64,000 nucleotides of DNA from an uncultured Bacilli bacterium (GCA_934700895.1 CAKUXV010000001.1:186001-250000); one strand, 5' to 3'; counted from the stretch's first letter, positions 24,639 to 33,418 are shown. Notes: generated by a model not told the origin, from the sequence alone. A program made the numbers and translations.

Positions 24639-25100
24639 ATGAAGAAGAAATTGCTATTGCTGCTACCGATTTGCTTAGGGGACTGCTCGCTGAAGGAGTA
24701 CAAGGCCAAAAAACATATCATCGACACGAAGATGGTCTTGCGTCGACACCACGTATATTCCCCATTGCTCTTGCGAACTATCCCTTTACAAAGATTCCTA
24801 CGAACTCTTTTATCATGAAGACGCCGTCCAAACTCCTAGTGCATATGAAGAGGCGGTGGGCAAAAAAAGTTAGCGGGAAATGGTCCTATTTTCGTTCCAT
24901 TACTAAATCCTGGATCGGCGATTGGAACGTTAAGCAAAGCGTTGCCTACCACGTTGTTCAAATAGAATGCCATCCTCGGTTATGACGACGTCGGTTATCT
25001 TTGCTGCGAAACTGGCAGCAACATCATGTATATGGAAAGGAACGAACCCTCTTCCGCCGACGGCATGACCTTTTCCACGCGCTTTAGGCTAAAAGAGTAA
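24639..25100 (+). pseudogene. Decayed lipoprotein gene
   Basis: ATG 24639 opens a lipoprotein-like signal peptide (MKKKLLLLLPICLGDCS). After about 50 codons the frame is lost, and coherent protein continues in the +1 frame (IPHCSCELSLYKDSYELFY...) and later returns to the first frame (AILGYDDVGYLCCETGSN...FSTRFRLKE, stop at 25098). An A7 run near 24868 is one likely site of an indel. At least two frameshifts, so no functional product. Confidence 0.6.
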
Positions 25101-25128
25101 TCCGCTATTTCCCTGCTGAAAATAAAAA

Positions 25129-25158
25129 AACTTGAGATCTTTCGAGCCTCAAGTTTTG
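25129..25158 (-). terminator. Intrinsic terminator after tRNA-Leu(GAG)
   Basis: AACTTGAG/CTCAAGTT stem with a T-run on the minus strand (the A-run at 25123-25130); could also serve the plus-strand pseudogene. Confidence 0.75.
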
Positions 25159-25167
25159 CTTGTTAAA

Positions 25168-25252
<85 letters not shown>

Positions 25253-25363
25253 AGCGACGCTTATTATATCGATGCGTGGTAAGACGTTGCAAGAGGGAAG
25301 TTTGCAAATTAGGGAAATTGCTGCTGAAATCGATGGTTTTCCAAGAATGCAAAGCCCGTCGAA

Positions 25364-26959
25364 TCAAGCAAATTGCGGGAAGAACGCGCATGCGGCCCCG
25401 AAATAAATGAGCAACGTGCAGACGTCCATGACGGTCGTTAAAAGAGGCGAAGCAAGAAGCGCGGGGTCTTTTTTGATGGATGCGGCCAACATGCAAAGGC
25501 TGACACCAACCACTTTGGAGAAGGAAACGGCGAAGAACATGGTGACGCTGACCAAGGCCGAAAAGGTCAAAGCATGGACAGCAAAGGGTCCAGCGATATC
25601 GGGGGCAAAGGCGCTGCCATTCCAAATATTCACGCCATTGAAATCATAATGATGGCCGTTAGGATCCCCAACTTTACCGAGGTTTACGATGCCTGTATAT
25701 TGCTCAATGGTAATCCAAAGGAAGCTGAAGATGGCGACGAAAGCGGCAACAATCAAAGCGCAACGGAATTCGCGCCACAAGACTTTTCCAACGTCTTTCG
25801 CGCTGAATTCACGTGTGGCAAGACCGCGAATCATTAGTCCCGTGGTTTGGTTGCCCGCGTTTCCGCCGGTATCCATCAAGGTGGGGACGAAGGAAATAAG
25901 AATGGGAAGGCTCGTGAAAATCATCTGAGCTTCCAAACGATTGAGCACCAAGGTGGTGAAGGTTCCAAGGATCAACAAAGCGATGATCCAAGGGATGCAG
26001 TGCTTCGCATTGGTCCAAACCGACATTTGGAGATAAGGCTCTTCGCTAGGCTCCATATTGGTCATACGCGCCATATCTTCGTTGGACTCTTCATTGATGA
26101 CGTCGACCGCGTCGTCGATGGTGATGACACCAACCAGGCAATCATCGCCATTTAAAACGGCCAAGGCGTTCAAGTCATAACGAGAGAACATAACGCCGAC
26201 TTCTTCCTGGTCGGTGTTGGTGGAGACACTGACGACGTCTTCATTCATGATGTCGCTGAGCGGCTGCTCGGGTTTGGCAAAAATCAAATCGTCCAAGTCG
26301 ACGGTGCCAACGAATTTGCGTTGGGGGTTTCGGACGAAAATCGTATAGATGGTTTCCGCGTCTTTCCCTTTTTGACGGATGAAGGATATCGCTTGCTGAA
26401 CGGTTGTGGAATCAAGCAATTCGATATATTCCGTGGTCATGATCGAACCAGCGGTATTCTCATGATAACGGAGCAGTTGGTTGATGTCCGCCCTCATGTC
26501 TTTGTCGGCAGCCTGCAGGACTTTACTGGCGAGGTTCGCGGGCAAGTCCCCAATCGTATCGGCCACGTCGTCGGCACTTTGAGTATTGATGATCTGAACC
26601 AGATCGCGATTGGTCATCGCGGTGATGATTTCTTGTTTGGTGTCGGGGGCAAGGTCATCGAAGAATTCCGCGGTATAGGCGGATTCGATGTTACGAAAAA
26701 CGTAAATCAGCTCCTCGGGGGTTAATCCGTTTGCCGCGTCGGAGATATCGATGGTCGGAACGTGATCAAAAACGTTTAAAAGGCCTTGACGGTCTTTGGT
26801 GTCGATAAGATGGCGAAGTTCCTCCTCCGAGGTTTTCTCGACGTCGATTTCGTCATCGTCGTCTTCGGGGTTAGGAGGAAGAGGCGAAGGAGATGCCTCG
26901 AGATTTTTGCCAACGCTTTCGATTTTTTCGTTGGATTCGTGGGGTTTATTTTCTTCCAT
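25364..26959 (-). CDS. mgtE: Magnesium transporter MgtE
   Basis: Mg2+-gated Mg2+ channel of 531 residues. An acidic N-terminal extension (to about 70) precedes the superhelical N domain (ADDVADTIGDLPANLASKVL), a CBS pair (about 200-320), a connecting helix and five membrane helices (about 340-531), with the selectivity segment PTLMDTGGNAGNQTTGLMIRG. The ATG at 26959 has AAAGGAGG nine bases upstream. The N-terminal 60 residues, rich in Glu, Pro and Asp, are longer than in well-studied homologues. No Mg riboswitch is visible in the 100-base leader. Confidence 0.95.
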   Translation of the reverse strand: MEENKPHESNEKIESVGKNLEASPSPLPPNPEDDDDEIDVEKTSEEELRHLIDTKDRQGLLNVFDHVPTIDISDAANGLTPEELIYVFRNIESAYTAEFFDDLAPDTKQEIITAMTNRDLVQIINTQSADDVADTIGDLPANLASKVLQAADKDMRADINQLLRYHENTAGSIMTTEYIELLDSTTVQQAISFIRQKGKDAETIYTIFVRNPQRKFVGTVDLDDLIFAKPEQPLSDIMNEDVVSVSTNTDQEEVGVMFSRYDLNALAVLNGDDCLVGVITIDDAVDVINEESNEDMARMTNMEPSEEPYLQMSVWTNAKHCIPWIIALLILGTFTTLVLNRLEAQMIFTSLPILISFVPTLMDTGGNAGNQTTGLMIRGLATREFSAKDVGKVLWREFRCALIVAAFVAIFSFLWITIEQYTGIVNLGKVGDPNGHHYDFNGVNIWNGSAFAPDIAGPFAVHALTFSALVSVTMFFAVSFSKVVGVSLCMLAASIKKDPALLASPLLTTVMDVCTLLIYFGAACAFFPQFA

Positions 26960-27090
26960 GGCTCATTGCCTCCTTTCATTGCCCTTAAGGATAGCCATTT
27001 TTTAAAGTTTCAGTTAGTCTTTTCGTATCTCGGCTCCATAGAAAATTTCTAAGCCTTTATTTTTTGATGTTCGTTGCTCAAACTTAAGGC

Positions 27091-28024
27091 CGTGAAAGCC
27101 GCTTTATTAATTCTTATTTTTCAACCTCGTGAACGGGTTTTGCCCTTTCTCAAGAAATTTCATGCGGACGATTTTGATGCCCTGCTCGTCGTAGACGATG
27201 GGTCGGGGAAAAATTACGTGGATACCTTTGAAGCCGTTGAAGGCCAAACCCCGTTTGAAGTTGTCTCGTATTTGGAAAACAAGGGGAAGGGGTACGCCCT
27301 GGTTTCGGTATGAAAAGCTCCAAGAGAAAATCCCGGATTTGGATTATTTCGTCACCGCGGACGGGGGATGGCCAGCATGCCTATGAAGGCATCCACAACG
27401 TAAAAGAAGATGCTTTTGCCTCTTCCCCGCCTTGGTGATTGGTTCCCGCGACTTCGATCAAATGATTCATAAATCCCAAGTGGGACGGAAGTGGGCCACG
27501 TTTTATTTTCGCCTAGCGACCGGCCAATCCGTGGGGGACACCCAGTCGGGATTACGTGCTATCCCCCGTCGTTTCTTTGGTTTGGCCGATATTTGCTATG
27601 GCGATTGTTACGAATATGAAATGAATTTCCTTCTCGCCGTAGCAAGGCAATCCAAAATCCAAGAGGCCTTCATTCAAACGATTTATTTCGATGGAAGGAA
27701 CAACGATACGCATTTTCGACTTTTCTACGATTCCCTGAGCATTTCTGGCGCTTCCCTCCTATACCTTTTATTTTCCTTCTTGTTTTATGGGCTGTTCCTA
27801 GGAAACTATTGGGCGTTGTCCAGGTGGGCATTCCCTGACGCATTAACCAACCCCTTGTCGAACTTAGCCGCCCTTGGCATTGCCTATGGAGGCACGGCAA
27901 TCCTCGACTATATCTGCCTCGAATTCCCCACTTTCCATCATCGAAGGGGATACGGCCATAGCTTTTGGAAATTCTTGGGCTTTGCCCTCCTCTCTTCTGG
28001 TTTTGCTCATGGATTCTCCGAGTG
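27091..28024 (+). pseudogene. Frameshifted GT2 glycosyltransferase with membrane tail
   Basis: A dolichyl-phosphate-mannose-synthase-like GT2 gene broken by three single-base indels. Start GTG 27091 (VKAALLILIFQPRERVLPFL). The DDG-type motif is VVDDGSG, and after a shift near 27300 the sequence reads DYFVTADGDGQHAYEG once one G of the G5 run near 27366 is removed. A third shift near 27430 restores VIGSRDFDQ...GDTQSGLRAIPRRFF. The rest is open to 28024, ending in two or three membrane helices. Correcting three bases restores the whole protein, so recent decay or sequencing error are both possible. Confidence 0.75.
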
Positions 28025-28212
28025 ATAGAAATTAAGCTGGCCACATCTAGTTGGCATCGCCGCCATCCTCCAAATTCCCTTGCGAATCGCCCATTATTTC
28101 ACGAACCATATATTGGGTTTTCGTTCAAAAAGCGAAAAAGCGCTGAGCCTTTTTGCCCCTTCGCGTAGCGAGGGTGTTATAATCCCTTCGTCACAAGGAG
28201 ATTATTTTATTT

Positions 28213-28917
28213 ATGCCAGAAAAAATCTTAGTCGAAACCTCGGCGCGCCACGTGCACGTGACCCAGGAAACGTTGGAAGTCCTCTTCGGAAAGGGACACC
28301 AACTCGAAGTCCGCAAAATGCTTTCTCAGCCGGGCCAATTTGCCTCGACGGACAAAGTCGAAGTTCTCGGCTACAACAACCCCAAGAAAGATCCGGAGGG
28401 CAAACTTCCCCGTCCGAGCGCTAAATTCTCGATTCTTGGACCGGTTCGCGATCATAACCAAGTCGAAGTGTCCTTCACCGATGCTCGTACCCTTGGCTTA
28501 ACCGCCCCCGTCCGTGAATCCGGCGACATCAAAGGATCCGGCAAATGCACCCTTCGTGGGCCTGCAGGAGAAGTGGACCTCGAAGAAGGCGTTATTGTTG
28601 CCAAACGCCACATCCACATGACCCCAGAAGACGCCGCTAACTTCGGCGTTCAAAATGGCGAAATCGTCGCCGTTTTGGTCGATACGGGAAAAGGGCGCGC
28701 CACCATTTTTGGCGACACCGTCATCCGTGTTTCCCCCAAATACGCCCTTGCCATGCACATCGATACCGATGAATGCAACGCTTGCTGCGGTTCGGGCGAA
28801 GTCTATGGCGAACTCATCCATTTGGAATCCTGCGATTGCGATTGCGATCACGAAGAGGGTCACTGCTGCTGTGGCGAACACGGCCACGAAGAAGGCCATT
28901 GCTGCTGCGGTAAGTAA
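28213..28917 (+). CDS. PduL-type phosphate acyltransferase with Cys/His-rich tail
   Basis: Phosphotransacylase of the PduL family (acyl-CoA plus phosphate to acyl phosphate), 234 residues. Both PduL domains show zinc-binding His motifs: SARHVHVT near residue 9 and AKRHIHMTPEDA near 137. The ordinary family end (HIDTDECNA...GELI) is at about residue 203, and a 31-residue tail follows with nine Cys and four His, including two copies of HEEGHCCCG. This tail looks like a metal-binding appendix. No N-terminal microcompartment-targeting helix and no shell genes are visible, so a housekeeping acetate or propionate role fits. Shine-Dalgarno AAGGAG; TATAAT upstream near 28179. Confidence 0.9.
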   Translation: MPEKILVETSARHVHVTQETLEVLFGKGHQLEVRKMLSQPGQFASTDKVEVLGYNNPKKDPEGKLPRPSAKFSILGPVRDHNQVEVSFTDARTLGLTAPVRESGDIKGSGKCTLRGPAGEVDLEEGVIVAKRHIHMTPEDAANFGVQNGEIVAVLVDTGKGRATIFGDTVIRVSPKYALAMHIDTDECNACCGSGEVYGELIHLESCDCDCDHEEGHCCCGEHGHEEGHCCCGK

Positions 28918-28920
28918 ATT

Positions 28921-29196
28921 ATGGAGAAGACCTTCATTTATCGGCCTTCCTCCGTTTGCTCCCAGGAAATGCGCATCGTCTACGATGACGAAACGCATAA
29001 AATCATCCGTTACGTCTCCGTGCGTGGATGCCCCGGTAATAGCCAGGGCCTTGGCGCATTGCTTGTTGGGATGGACCTCGAAGAGGCAAAAAACCGCTTA
29101 AGAGGCATTCGTTGCCCTGGGTCGAGAACCGGGGAAACCTCCTGCCCCGATCAATTAAGCCATGCGATTGAGGAAATCCTGAAAGGCAAGAAATAA
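28921..29196 (+). CDS. TSCPD domain protein (TIGR03905)
   Basis: Small protein of 91 residues with the family pattern: an early Cys (SSVCS), RGCPGNSQGLGALLVGM, and the closing Cys motif GETSCPDQLSHAIEEI. The domain is shared with the C-terminus of vitamin-B12-dependent ribonucleotide reductases, where cysteines shuttle electrons or bind metal; the free-standing form has no assigned function. It starts three bases after the PduL stop, so both are cotranscribed. Both products are Cys-rich. Confidence 0.88.
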   Translation: MEKTFIYRPSSVCSQEMRIVYDDETHKIIRYVSVRGCPGNSQGLGALLVGMDLEEAKNRLRGIRCPGSRTGETSCPDQLSHAIEEILKGKK

Positions 29197-29204
29197 GGAT
29201 CTAT

Positions 29205-29238
29205 CAAAAAAAGCGATTCCCGCGAAGGAACCGTTTTT
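29205..29238. terminator. Likely bidirectional terminator
   Basis: CGATTCC/GGAACCG imperfect stem flanked by an A7 run on the left and a T7 run on the right, between the convergent TSCPD gene and the repeat-protein gene. Confidence 0.6.
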
Positions 29239-29255
29239 TTCTATGCGCTTAGCGA

Positions 29256-31175
29256 TCAAAGAGGAAGAAGAGCCGCGTAGTCGTTGGCGAGTTTGATGAC
29301 TTCCTGAACGGTTAAGGGTTTCAATTTGTCGTTCATTCCTGCCCCGTCAATCATTCCAGAAGCAATCAATTGATAGATTGGAGTTCCCATCATGGAATTC
29401 TTGATGGCTGTTTCGCCGGTAGCATCCGTCAATTTGGAAACGGTTAAGGTGGAGGGCTTATAGGAATCCCCAACTCCGGTCGTAGGGTTCGTCGTGACGT
29501 CATAGCCAAGAACAAGCCAAATGCCTGCAGTTTTGGAAATGTAGTACTTGCCGTTTTTGGAGTGATTGTAGGTGTAAGATCCATCTGCGTTATAGTCGTA
29601 GGTGTCGTCCACGTTGATCGTGTTGGTTTTATCCGTGGTGAAAACGTTTTCGCAGAAGGTTTCGTGAACCGTCATGGCCGCGAAGGTGTCTTTGATTTCC
29701 CCAACGGTTGGATTTTTGCCTAGCAAGGTATCCAAGACGGGGTTACCCGTTTTGGTTCCATCGTAATTCATGACCGTTTGAAGGCGGATTTTATCCGTGT
29801 CGATGCTATTTAAGTCGGTGATGCGGATTTGGTCAGGCTCTTTGCCGTTGCACATATCCTTGAGGACGTTATAGAGCCTTTCGTTTCCAGCCTCAGGAAT
29901 CACTTTGGTTAAGTGGATTTGCTTCGCATCGAAAGTTGAGAGGTCGCCAAGAGAAACTTGGTCGCCCGTTTTGCCTAATCCATCCTCGAGAATGCCAAAG
30001 AGCTCGCTGGAAGAATCCAAAACATTGGAAAGCTTGATCGCGTTGATATCCATGCTTCCTTGAAGGCTGGCCAAGGTGATGGCGTTCCAATCCGTCGCCC
30101 CCGTGATATCCATCAAGATGGCTTTTAGTTTGGGATCAGGATTTTTCATCGCCCGTGACAAATGGACGCGGTCCAAGGAGAAGGAGGAGATGGTTTTGAC
30201 CGTGATATCGTCAAAAGAAACAACTCCGCATCCTTCGGCAAGAAGTTCCTGCGTACCCGCGTCTAAGCCGGAAACAACGGTAGAAAGATGGATGTTATCC
30301 ATGTTGATGGCTTCGAGGTCGCTTAAGCGAACTTTGTCGTAAGTCAATTGCTGATCCGCGGGCTTGCCATCGTTAAGGATGGGGAGGATCGTGTCGTAAA
30401 GGCTTGACTGCTCCGAATATGGGAGCAAGTCATTGAGATAAAGGTTATTGATATCAAGGTTCTCCAAGTCGTTGAAGGTGGAATCCTTGACGATTTTAAA
30501 TAAGGGGGAATCGCTTGGCATGCCAAAGCAACGTAAGGCTTCCGCGGCTTCTTGCTGCCCTAAGCGAACTTCGAAGACTTGCCCGATATCTAGCAAAGGG
30601 ATGGAGGCAAGCGCGGGATAATAAAGAGGTTGGGACGAATAGGAAGAAACGGGAGTTCCATCGTCTTGATAGGCGCGGACGTATTTGCTGTTATCTAAAT
30701 AATAATATAGATAAGGGTTCTCCGCGTTGCCGGAAGGGACTTCCGACGCAGGGACCGCATCCCAGTTCGTCATAATGTGGAGGTTAGCAAAAGCGCCGAG
30801 TTCGCTGCTTAGATCCAACGAATTGATGCTCGCGGTGATTTTGATGGCCGTTCCGAAGAGGGAATTGAAATCGAATTCCCCGAATTTGATGCCACGAAGC
30901 TGTTCGTAGTCGACGCTGACATATTGGTCGAGTTGATAATTGTTGATCGCTTCGTTCAAGACTTTTTCGATAATGGGGAATTCATCGACGGTATAATTCC
31001 CGGCGTTCATGATGAGTTGGAGCAAAGAAGCACTTGCCGCTTCTCCCGCCACGTTATCTTTCAAATAGGCGGAAGAAGGCACCGCGCAAACGGCGATTGC
31101 CACTCCTCCGGCCGCAACGGCTGTGGCAGAGACGAACCCAATGCTGAACCATAAAATGTTTTTACCTGCTCCCAT
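29256..31175 (-). CDS. Exported protein with about six 40-residue repeats
   Basis: Protein of 639 residues with one N-terminal membrane helix (about 8-30), the remainder outside. Between about 225 and 500 a degenerate unit of 40-45 residues recurs about six times. Each starts with D-x-x-x-I-x-L-x-x-V (for example NMDNIHLSTVV, SLDRVHLSRAM, MDINAIKLSNVL, DAKQIHLTKVI, DTDKIRLQTVM) and ends with I-T/S-L-x-D-L-x-S-I/F (QVSLGDLSTF, QIRITDLNSI). The C-terminal region differs (VDDTYDYNADGSYTYNH..., then a helical end). AAGGAGG precedes the ATG. I do not recognise the family; a repeat scaffold such as a surface adhesin is possible. Confidence 0.7.
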   Translation of the reverse strand: MGAGKNILWFSIGFVSATAVAAGGVAIAVCAVPSSAYLKDNVAGEAASASLLQLIMNAGNYTVDEFPIIEKVLNEAINNYQLDQYVSVDYEQLRGIKFGEFDFNSLFGTAIKITASINSLDLSSELGAFANLHIMTNWDAVPASEVPSGNAENPYLYYYLDNSKYVRAYQDDGTPVSSYSSQPLYYPALASIPLLDIGQVFEVRLGQQEAAEALRCFGMPSDSPLFKIVKDSTFNDLENLDINNLYLNDLLPYSEQSSLYDTILPILNDGKPADQQLTYDKVRLSDLEAINMDNIHLSTVVSGLDAGTQELLAEGCGVVSFDDITVKTISSFSLDRVHLSRAMKNPDPKLKAILMDITGATDWNAITLASLQGSMDINAIKLSNVLDSSSELFGILEDGLGKTGDQVSLGDLSTFDAKQIHLTKVIPEAGNERLYNVLKDMCNGKEPDQIRITDLNSIDTDKIRLQTVMNYDGTKTGNPVLDTLLGKNPTVGEIKDTFAAMTVHETFCENVFTTDKTNTINVDDTYDYNADGSYTYNHSKNGKYYISKTAGIWLVLGYDVTTNPTTGVGDSYKPSTLTVSKLTDATGETAIKNSMMGTPIYQLIASGMIDGAGMNDKLKPLTVQEVIKLANDYAALLPL

Positions 31176-31275
31176 AATGAACCTCCTTGGCTCTTTGAAA
31201 CCTTCGAAACATTATAAGGGCAAAATGCCTGCGGCAAAAATGAAAGTTTTGTTCGAAAAGGGCAGACGATATTCC

Positions 31276-31304
31276 TTGAAGTCTTTCCCCTAACTGCTTA
31301 TAGT
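31276..31304 (+). promoter_or_regulatory. Promoter of metK
   Basis: TTGAAG (31276-31281), 17-base spacer, TATAGT (31299-31304). Transcription would start just before the riboswitch-like leader. Confidence 0.75.
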
Positions 31305-31325
31305 TTGCCTACCGACGAAAAGCCG

Positions 31326-31426
31326 GGCATCAAGAAGCGCCAAAAGTAGCGTAACCAGGGCGCTAGCAACTCCCCAATAGGGGTAAGTGCTCGCTATAGC
31401 CTCTTCCCACAAAGAGGAACGATGCC
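31326..31426 (+). promoter_or_regulatory. SAM-clan riboswitch (compact variant)
   Basis: Four-way junction like SAM-I: P1 GGCATC/GATGCC (31326-31331 with 31421-31426), P2 AGCGCC/GGCGCT (31336-31341 with 31359-31364), then the conserved AGCAAC (31365-31370), P3 CCCC/GGGG (31372-31375 with 31380-31383), AAGTGC (31385-31390) and P4 CCTCTT/AAGAGG (31400-31405 with 31412-31417). The P2 loop TAGCG (31347-31351) is perfectly complementary to CGCTA in J3/4 (31392-31396), the SAM-clan pseudoknot. P2 is short and lacks an evident kink-turn. An intrinsic terminator follows, before metK. Confidence 0.75.
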
Positions 31427-31454
31427 GCGGAGAGAAGAAGCGCCTAAAAATGGA

Positions 31455-31481
31455 GCCTTCCACCTTGTGGGAGGCCTTTTT
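31455..31481 (+). terminator. Riboswitch-controlled terminator before metK
   Basis: GCCTTCCAC pairs with GTGGGAGGC (one G-U), three-base loop, then T5. It lies between the SAM-clan aptamer and the metK ribosome-binding site and has no other gene to terminate, which implies attenuation. Confidence 0.85.
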
Positions 31482-31506
31482 ATCGGGTGAAGAAGGAGAA
31501 TAGAGA

Positions 31507-32685
31507 ATGAAAGAAAAAATACTTTTTAGCAGCGAGTCCGTATCCGAAGGACACCCCGATAAAGTCTGCGATCGCATCGCCGACTCCATTTTGGACGAGT
31601 GCTTGCGCCTCGACCCCAAATCCCACGTCGCCTGCGAAGTGTTCGCCACGACGGAATTTGTTTTAATTGGCGGAGAAATCACCTGCGCCCGTTGGAAGGA
31701 AGTCAACTGCGAGAAAATCGTCCGCGACACCCTTCGTGAAATTGGCTACACCAAGCCGGAACTAGGCATCGGGTGCGACACCTGCGTCATTGAAAATCGC
31801 GTGAAGGGACAATCTTGCGATATCGAACAAGGCGTGGACCGCGGAAACATCTTGGAACAAGGCGCCGGAGACCAAGGAATCATGTTTGGCTATGCAACCA
31901 ACGAATCCGACGGATACATGCCCCTTCCTATTTCCATTGCCCATAAACTAGTCCGCACGGCGACTGCTCTTCGCAAGAAAGGGGAATTCCCCCACGCCCG
32001 CCCGGACATGAAGAGCCAAGTTTCTTTGGATTACACAGACCCCAACCATCTTCGCATCGATACGATTCTCATGTCCATTCAGCATGATCCAGAAGTGGAT
32101 ATGAATGAATTCAAAAAGTTCGTCTACGAAAACATCATGCTCCCCGTGGCCAAGAGCTTCGGTCTTAATAGCGATTTCCGCGTTTTGATCAACCCGACGG
32201 GACGCTTCGTGATTGGCGGACCTGCTGGAGATACGGGGTTAACCGGAAGAAAACTGATCGTTGACACCTATGGCGGCTCTTCCCGCCATGGCGGCGGCGC
32301 CTTCTCGGGCAAAGACCCCTCCAAAGTCGATCGCTCCGCTTCCTATTACGCCCGCTATATGGCGAAGAACCTTGTGGCCGCAGGGGCTGCGGACCGCTTG
32401 GAAATCCAACTTTCTTACGCGATTGGCGTGGCCGAACCCGTTTCCATTGGGGTTACGACCTTTGGGACCAAACATGTTTCGGATGAAGTGATTCTTGAAG
32501 CCGTGCATCGTTTTTTCGACGCTCGTCCGGGCGCGATCATCTCCGCCTTCCATTTGACGACTCCCTCTTTCTCCTATGCGGACACCTGCAATTATGGTTG
32601 CTTCGGCCGTCCCGATATCGATGTACCCTGGGAAAAGCTAGACAAAGTGGACGAACTGACAAATTTTTTCAAAAATCATAAATAA
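31507..32685 (+). CDS. metK: S-adenosylmethionine synthase
   Basis: Makes SAM from methionine and ATP. 392 residues, normal length. Signatures: SSESVSEGHPDKVCDRIADSILD at the N-terminus, the active-site loop GAGDQGIMFGYA (about 119), and GGGAFSGKDPSKVDRSA (P-loop-like, about 262). Strong Shine-Dalgarno GAAGGAG. The SAM-clan leader and terminator directly upstream point to feedback control by its own product. Confidence 0.98.
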   Translation: MKEKILFSSESVSEGHPDKVCDRIADSILDECLRLDPKSHVACEVFATTEFVLIGGEITCARWKEVNCEKIVRDTLREIGYTKPELGIGCDTCVIENRVKGQSCDIEQGVDRGNILEQGAGDQGIMFGYATNESDGYMPLPISIAHKLVRTATALRKKGEFPHARPDMKSQVSLDYTDPNHLRIDTILMSIQHDPEVDMNEFKKFVYENIMLPVAKSFGLNSDFRVLINPTGRFVIGGPAGDTGLTGRKLIVDTYGGSSRHGGGAFSGKDPSKVDRSASYYARYMAKNLVAAGAADRLEIQLSYAIGVAEPVSIGVTTFGTKHVSDEVILEAVHRFFDARPGAIISAFHLTTPSFSYADTCNYGCFGRPDIDVPWEKLDKVDELTNFFKNHK

Positions 32686-32700
32686 GTGGGTTAGTTTCCA

Positions 32701-32730
32701 AAAAAGTGGCTTGTCATGGGCCACTTTTTT
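32701..32730 (+). terminator. Intrinsic terminator of metK
   Basis: AAAAAGTGGC pairs with GCCACTTTTT, loop of nine bases, followed by T-rich sequence. Confidence 0.88.
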
Positions 32731-32761
32731 CTTTGTTGTTTTGTGAGTAAATCAAAATGGA

Positions 32762-32775
32762 TGTAACCGCTTACA
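32762..32775. promoter_or_regulatory. cre-like site before hpf
   Basis: TGTAACCGCTTACA matches every fixed position of the CcpA operator consensus (TGWNANCGNTNWCA) and is a near-palindrome. It lies about 35 bases upstream of a possible -35 box (TTACGG) with TAAAAT as -10. Confidence 0.65.
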
Positions 32776-32851
32776 AAACACATTTTTGTCAACCCTTACG
32801 GACAAAAAAATACAAGGTAAAATAAAGTTGATCCTATAAAGGAGGAAAATA

Positions 32852-33400
32852 ATGAAATACCAAATTATCGGTAAAAACATCGAAGTCACCGATTCTATCC
32901 GCGCGGACATCGAAAAGAAGTTGGCCCGCATGGACAAGTACTTCGTCATCGATGACAATGTCTTATGTCGCGCCGTCGTCCGCAGCTATACGGTCGGGGC
33001 CAAAGTCGAAATCACCATCTTCACCAAGGAAATGGATTTCCGTGCTGAAGTTAAAAACGCCGATCTCTATGCCGCCGTCGATCTTGCCGTCGATAAACTC
33101 GAAGGTCAAATGCGCAAACTCAAAACCCGCATTGAACGCAAGAAAGAAACCGATTCCCTCGGCCGTGCTCTTGCTTTTGAAAACATCAAAGACTACGAAG
33201 AAGAGGATCCCGATGAAGTCGTTCGTACCAAGTCCATTCGCTTGGAGCCAATGACCATTGACGAAGCCATCACCCGCATGGAGGCACTCGGACATAGCTT
33301 CTTCATGTATCTCGACGAAGAAGACGACGAAATCTCGGTCGTCTACGCCCGTGTCGATGGAGGATACGGCGTTATCGAAGCGGAAAATCGCTTGGCATAA
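32852..33400 (+). CDS. hpf: Ribosome hibernation promoting factor (long form)
   Basis: Binds the 30S decoding site and dimerises 70S ribosomes into inactive 100S particles in slow growth. 182 residues: N-terminal HPF domain to about 100 (MKYQIIGKNIEVTDSIRADIEKKLARMDKYF, KLKTRIERKKE), a linker, and the C-terminal dimerisation domain (VVRTKSIRLEPMTIDEAITRMEALGHSFFMY...GGYGVIE) that marks the long form. Strong Shine-Dalgarno AAAGGAGG. The upstream cre-like site suggests carbon control. Confidence 0.97.
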   Translation: MKYQIIGKNIEVTDSIRADIEKKLARMDKYFVIDDNVLCRAVVRSYTVGAKVEITIFTKEMDFRAEVKNADLYAAVDLAVDKLEGQMRKLKTRIERKKETDSLGRALAFENIKDYEEEDPDEVVRTKSIRLEPMTIDEAITRMEALGHSFFMYLDEEDDEISVVYARVDGGYGVIEAENRLA

Positions 33401-33418
33401 TTAGATGCTATGAGCGTA

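Noticed and set aside
26960..27070. Mg2+ riboswitch before mgtE
   Set aside because: The leader is only about 100 bases and lacks the long structured M-box helices.
28213..28917. Bacterial microcompartment locus because of PduL
   Set aside because: No shell proteins, no targeting peptide and no diol or ethanolamine genes nearby; stand-alone PduL is common.
31276..31506. SMK-box (SAM-III) or T-box as the metK leader
   Set aside because: The GCAAC and GTGC junction elements and four-helix layout fit the SAM-I clan; no T-box specifier or T-loop consensus and no SMK pattern is seen.
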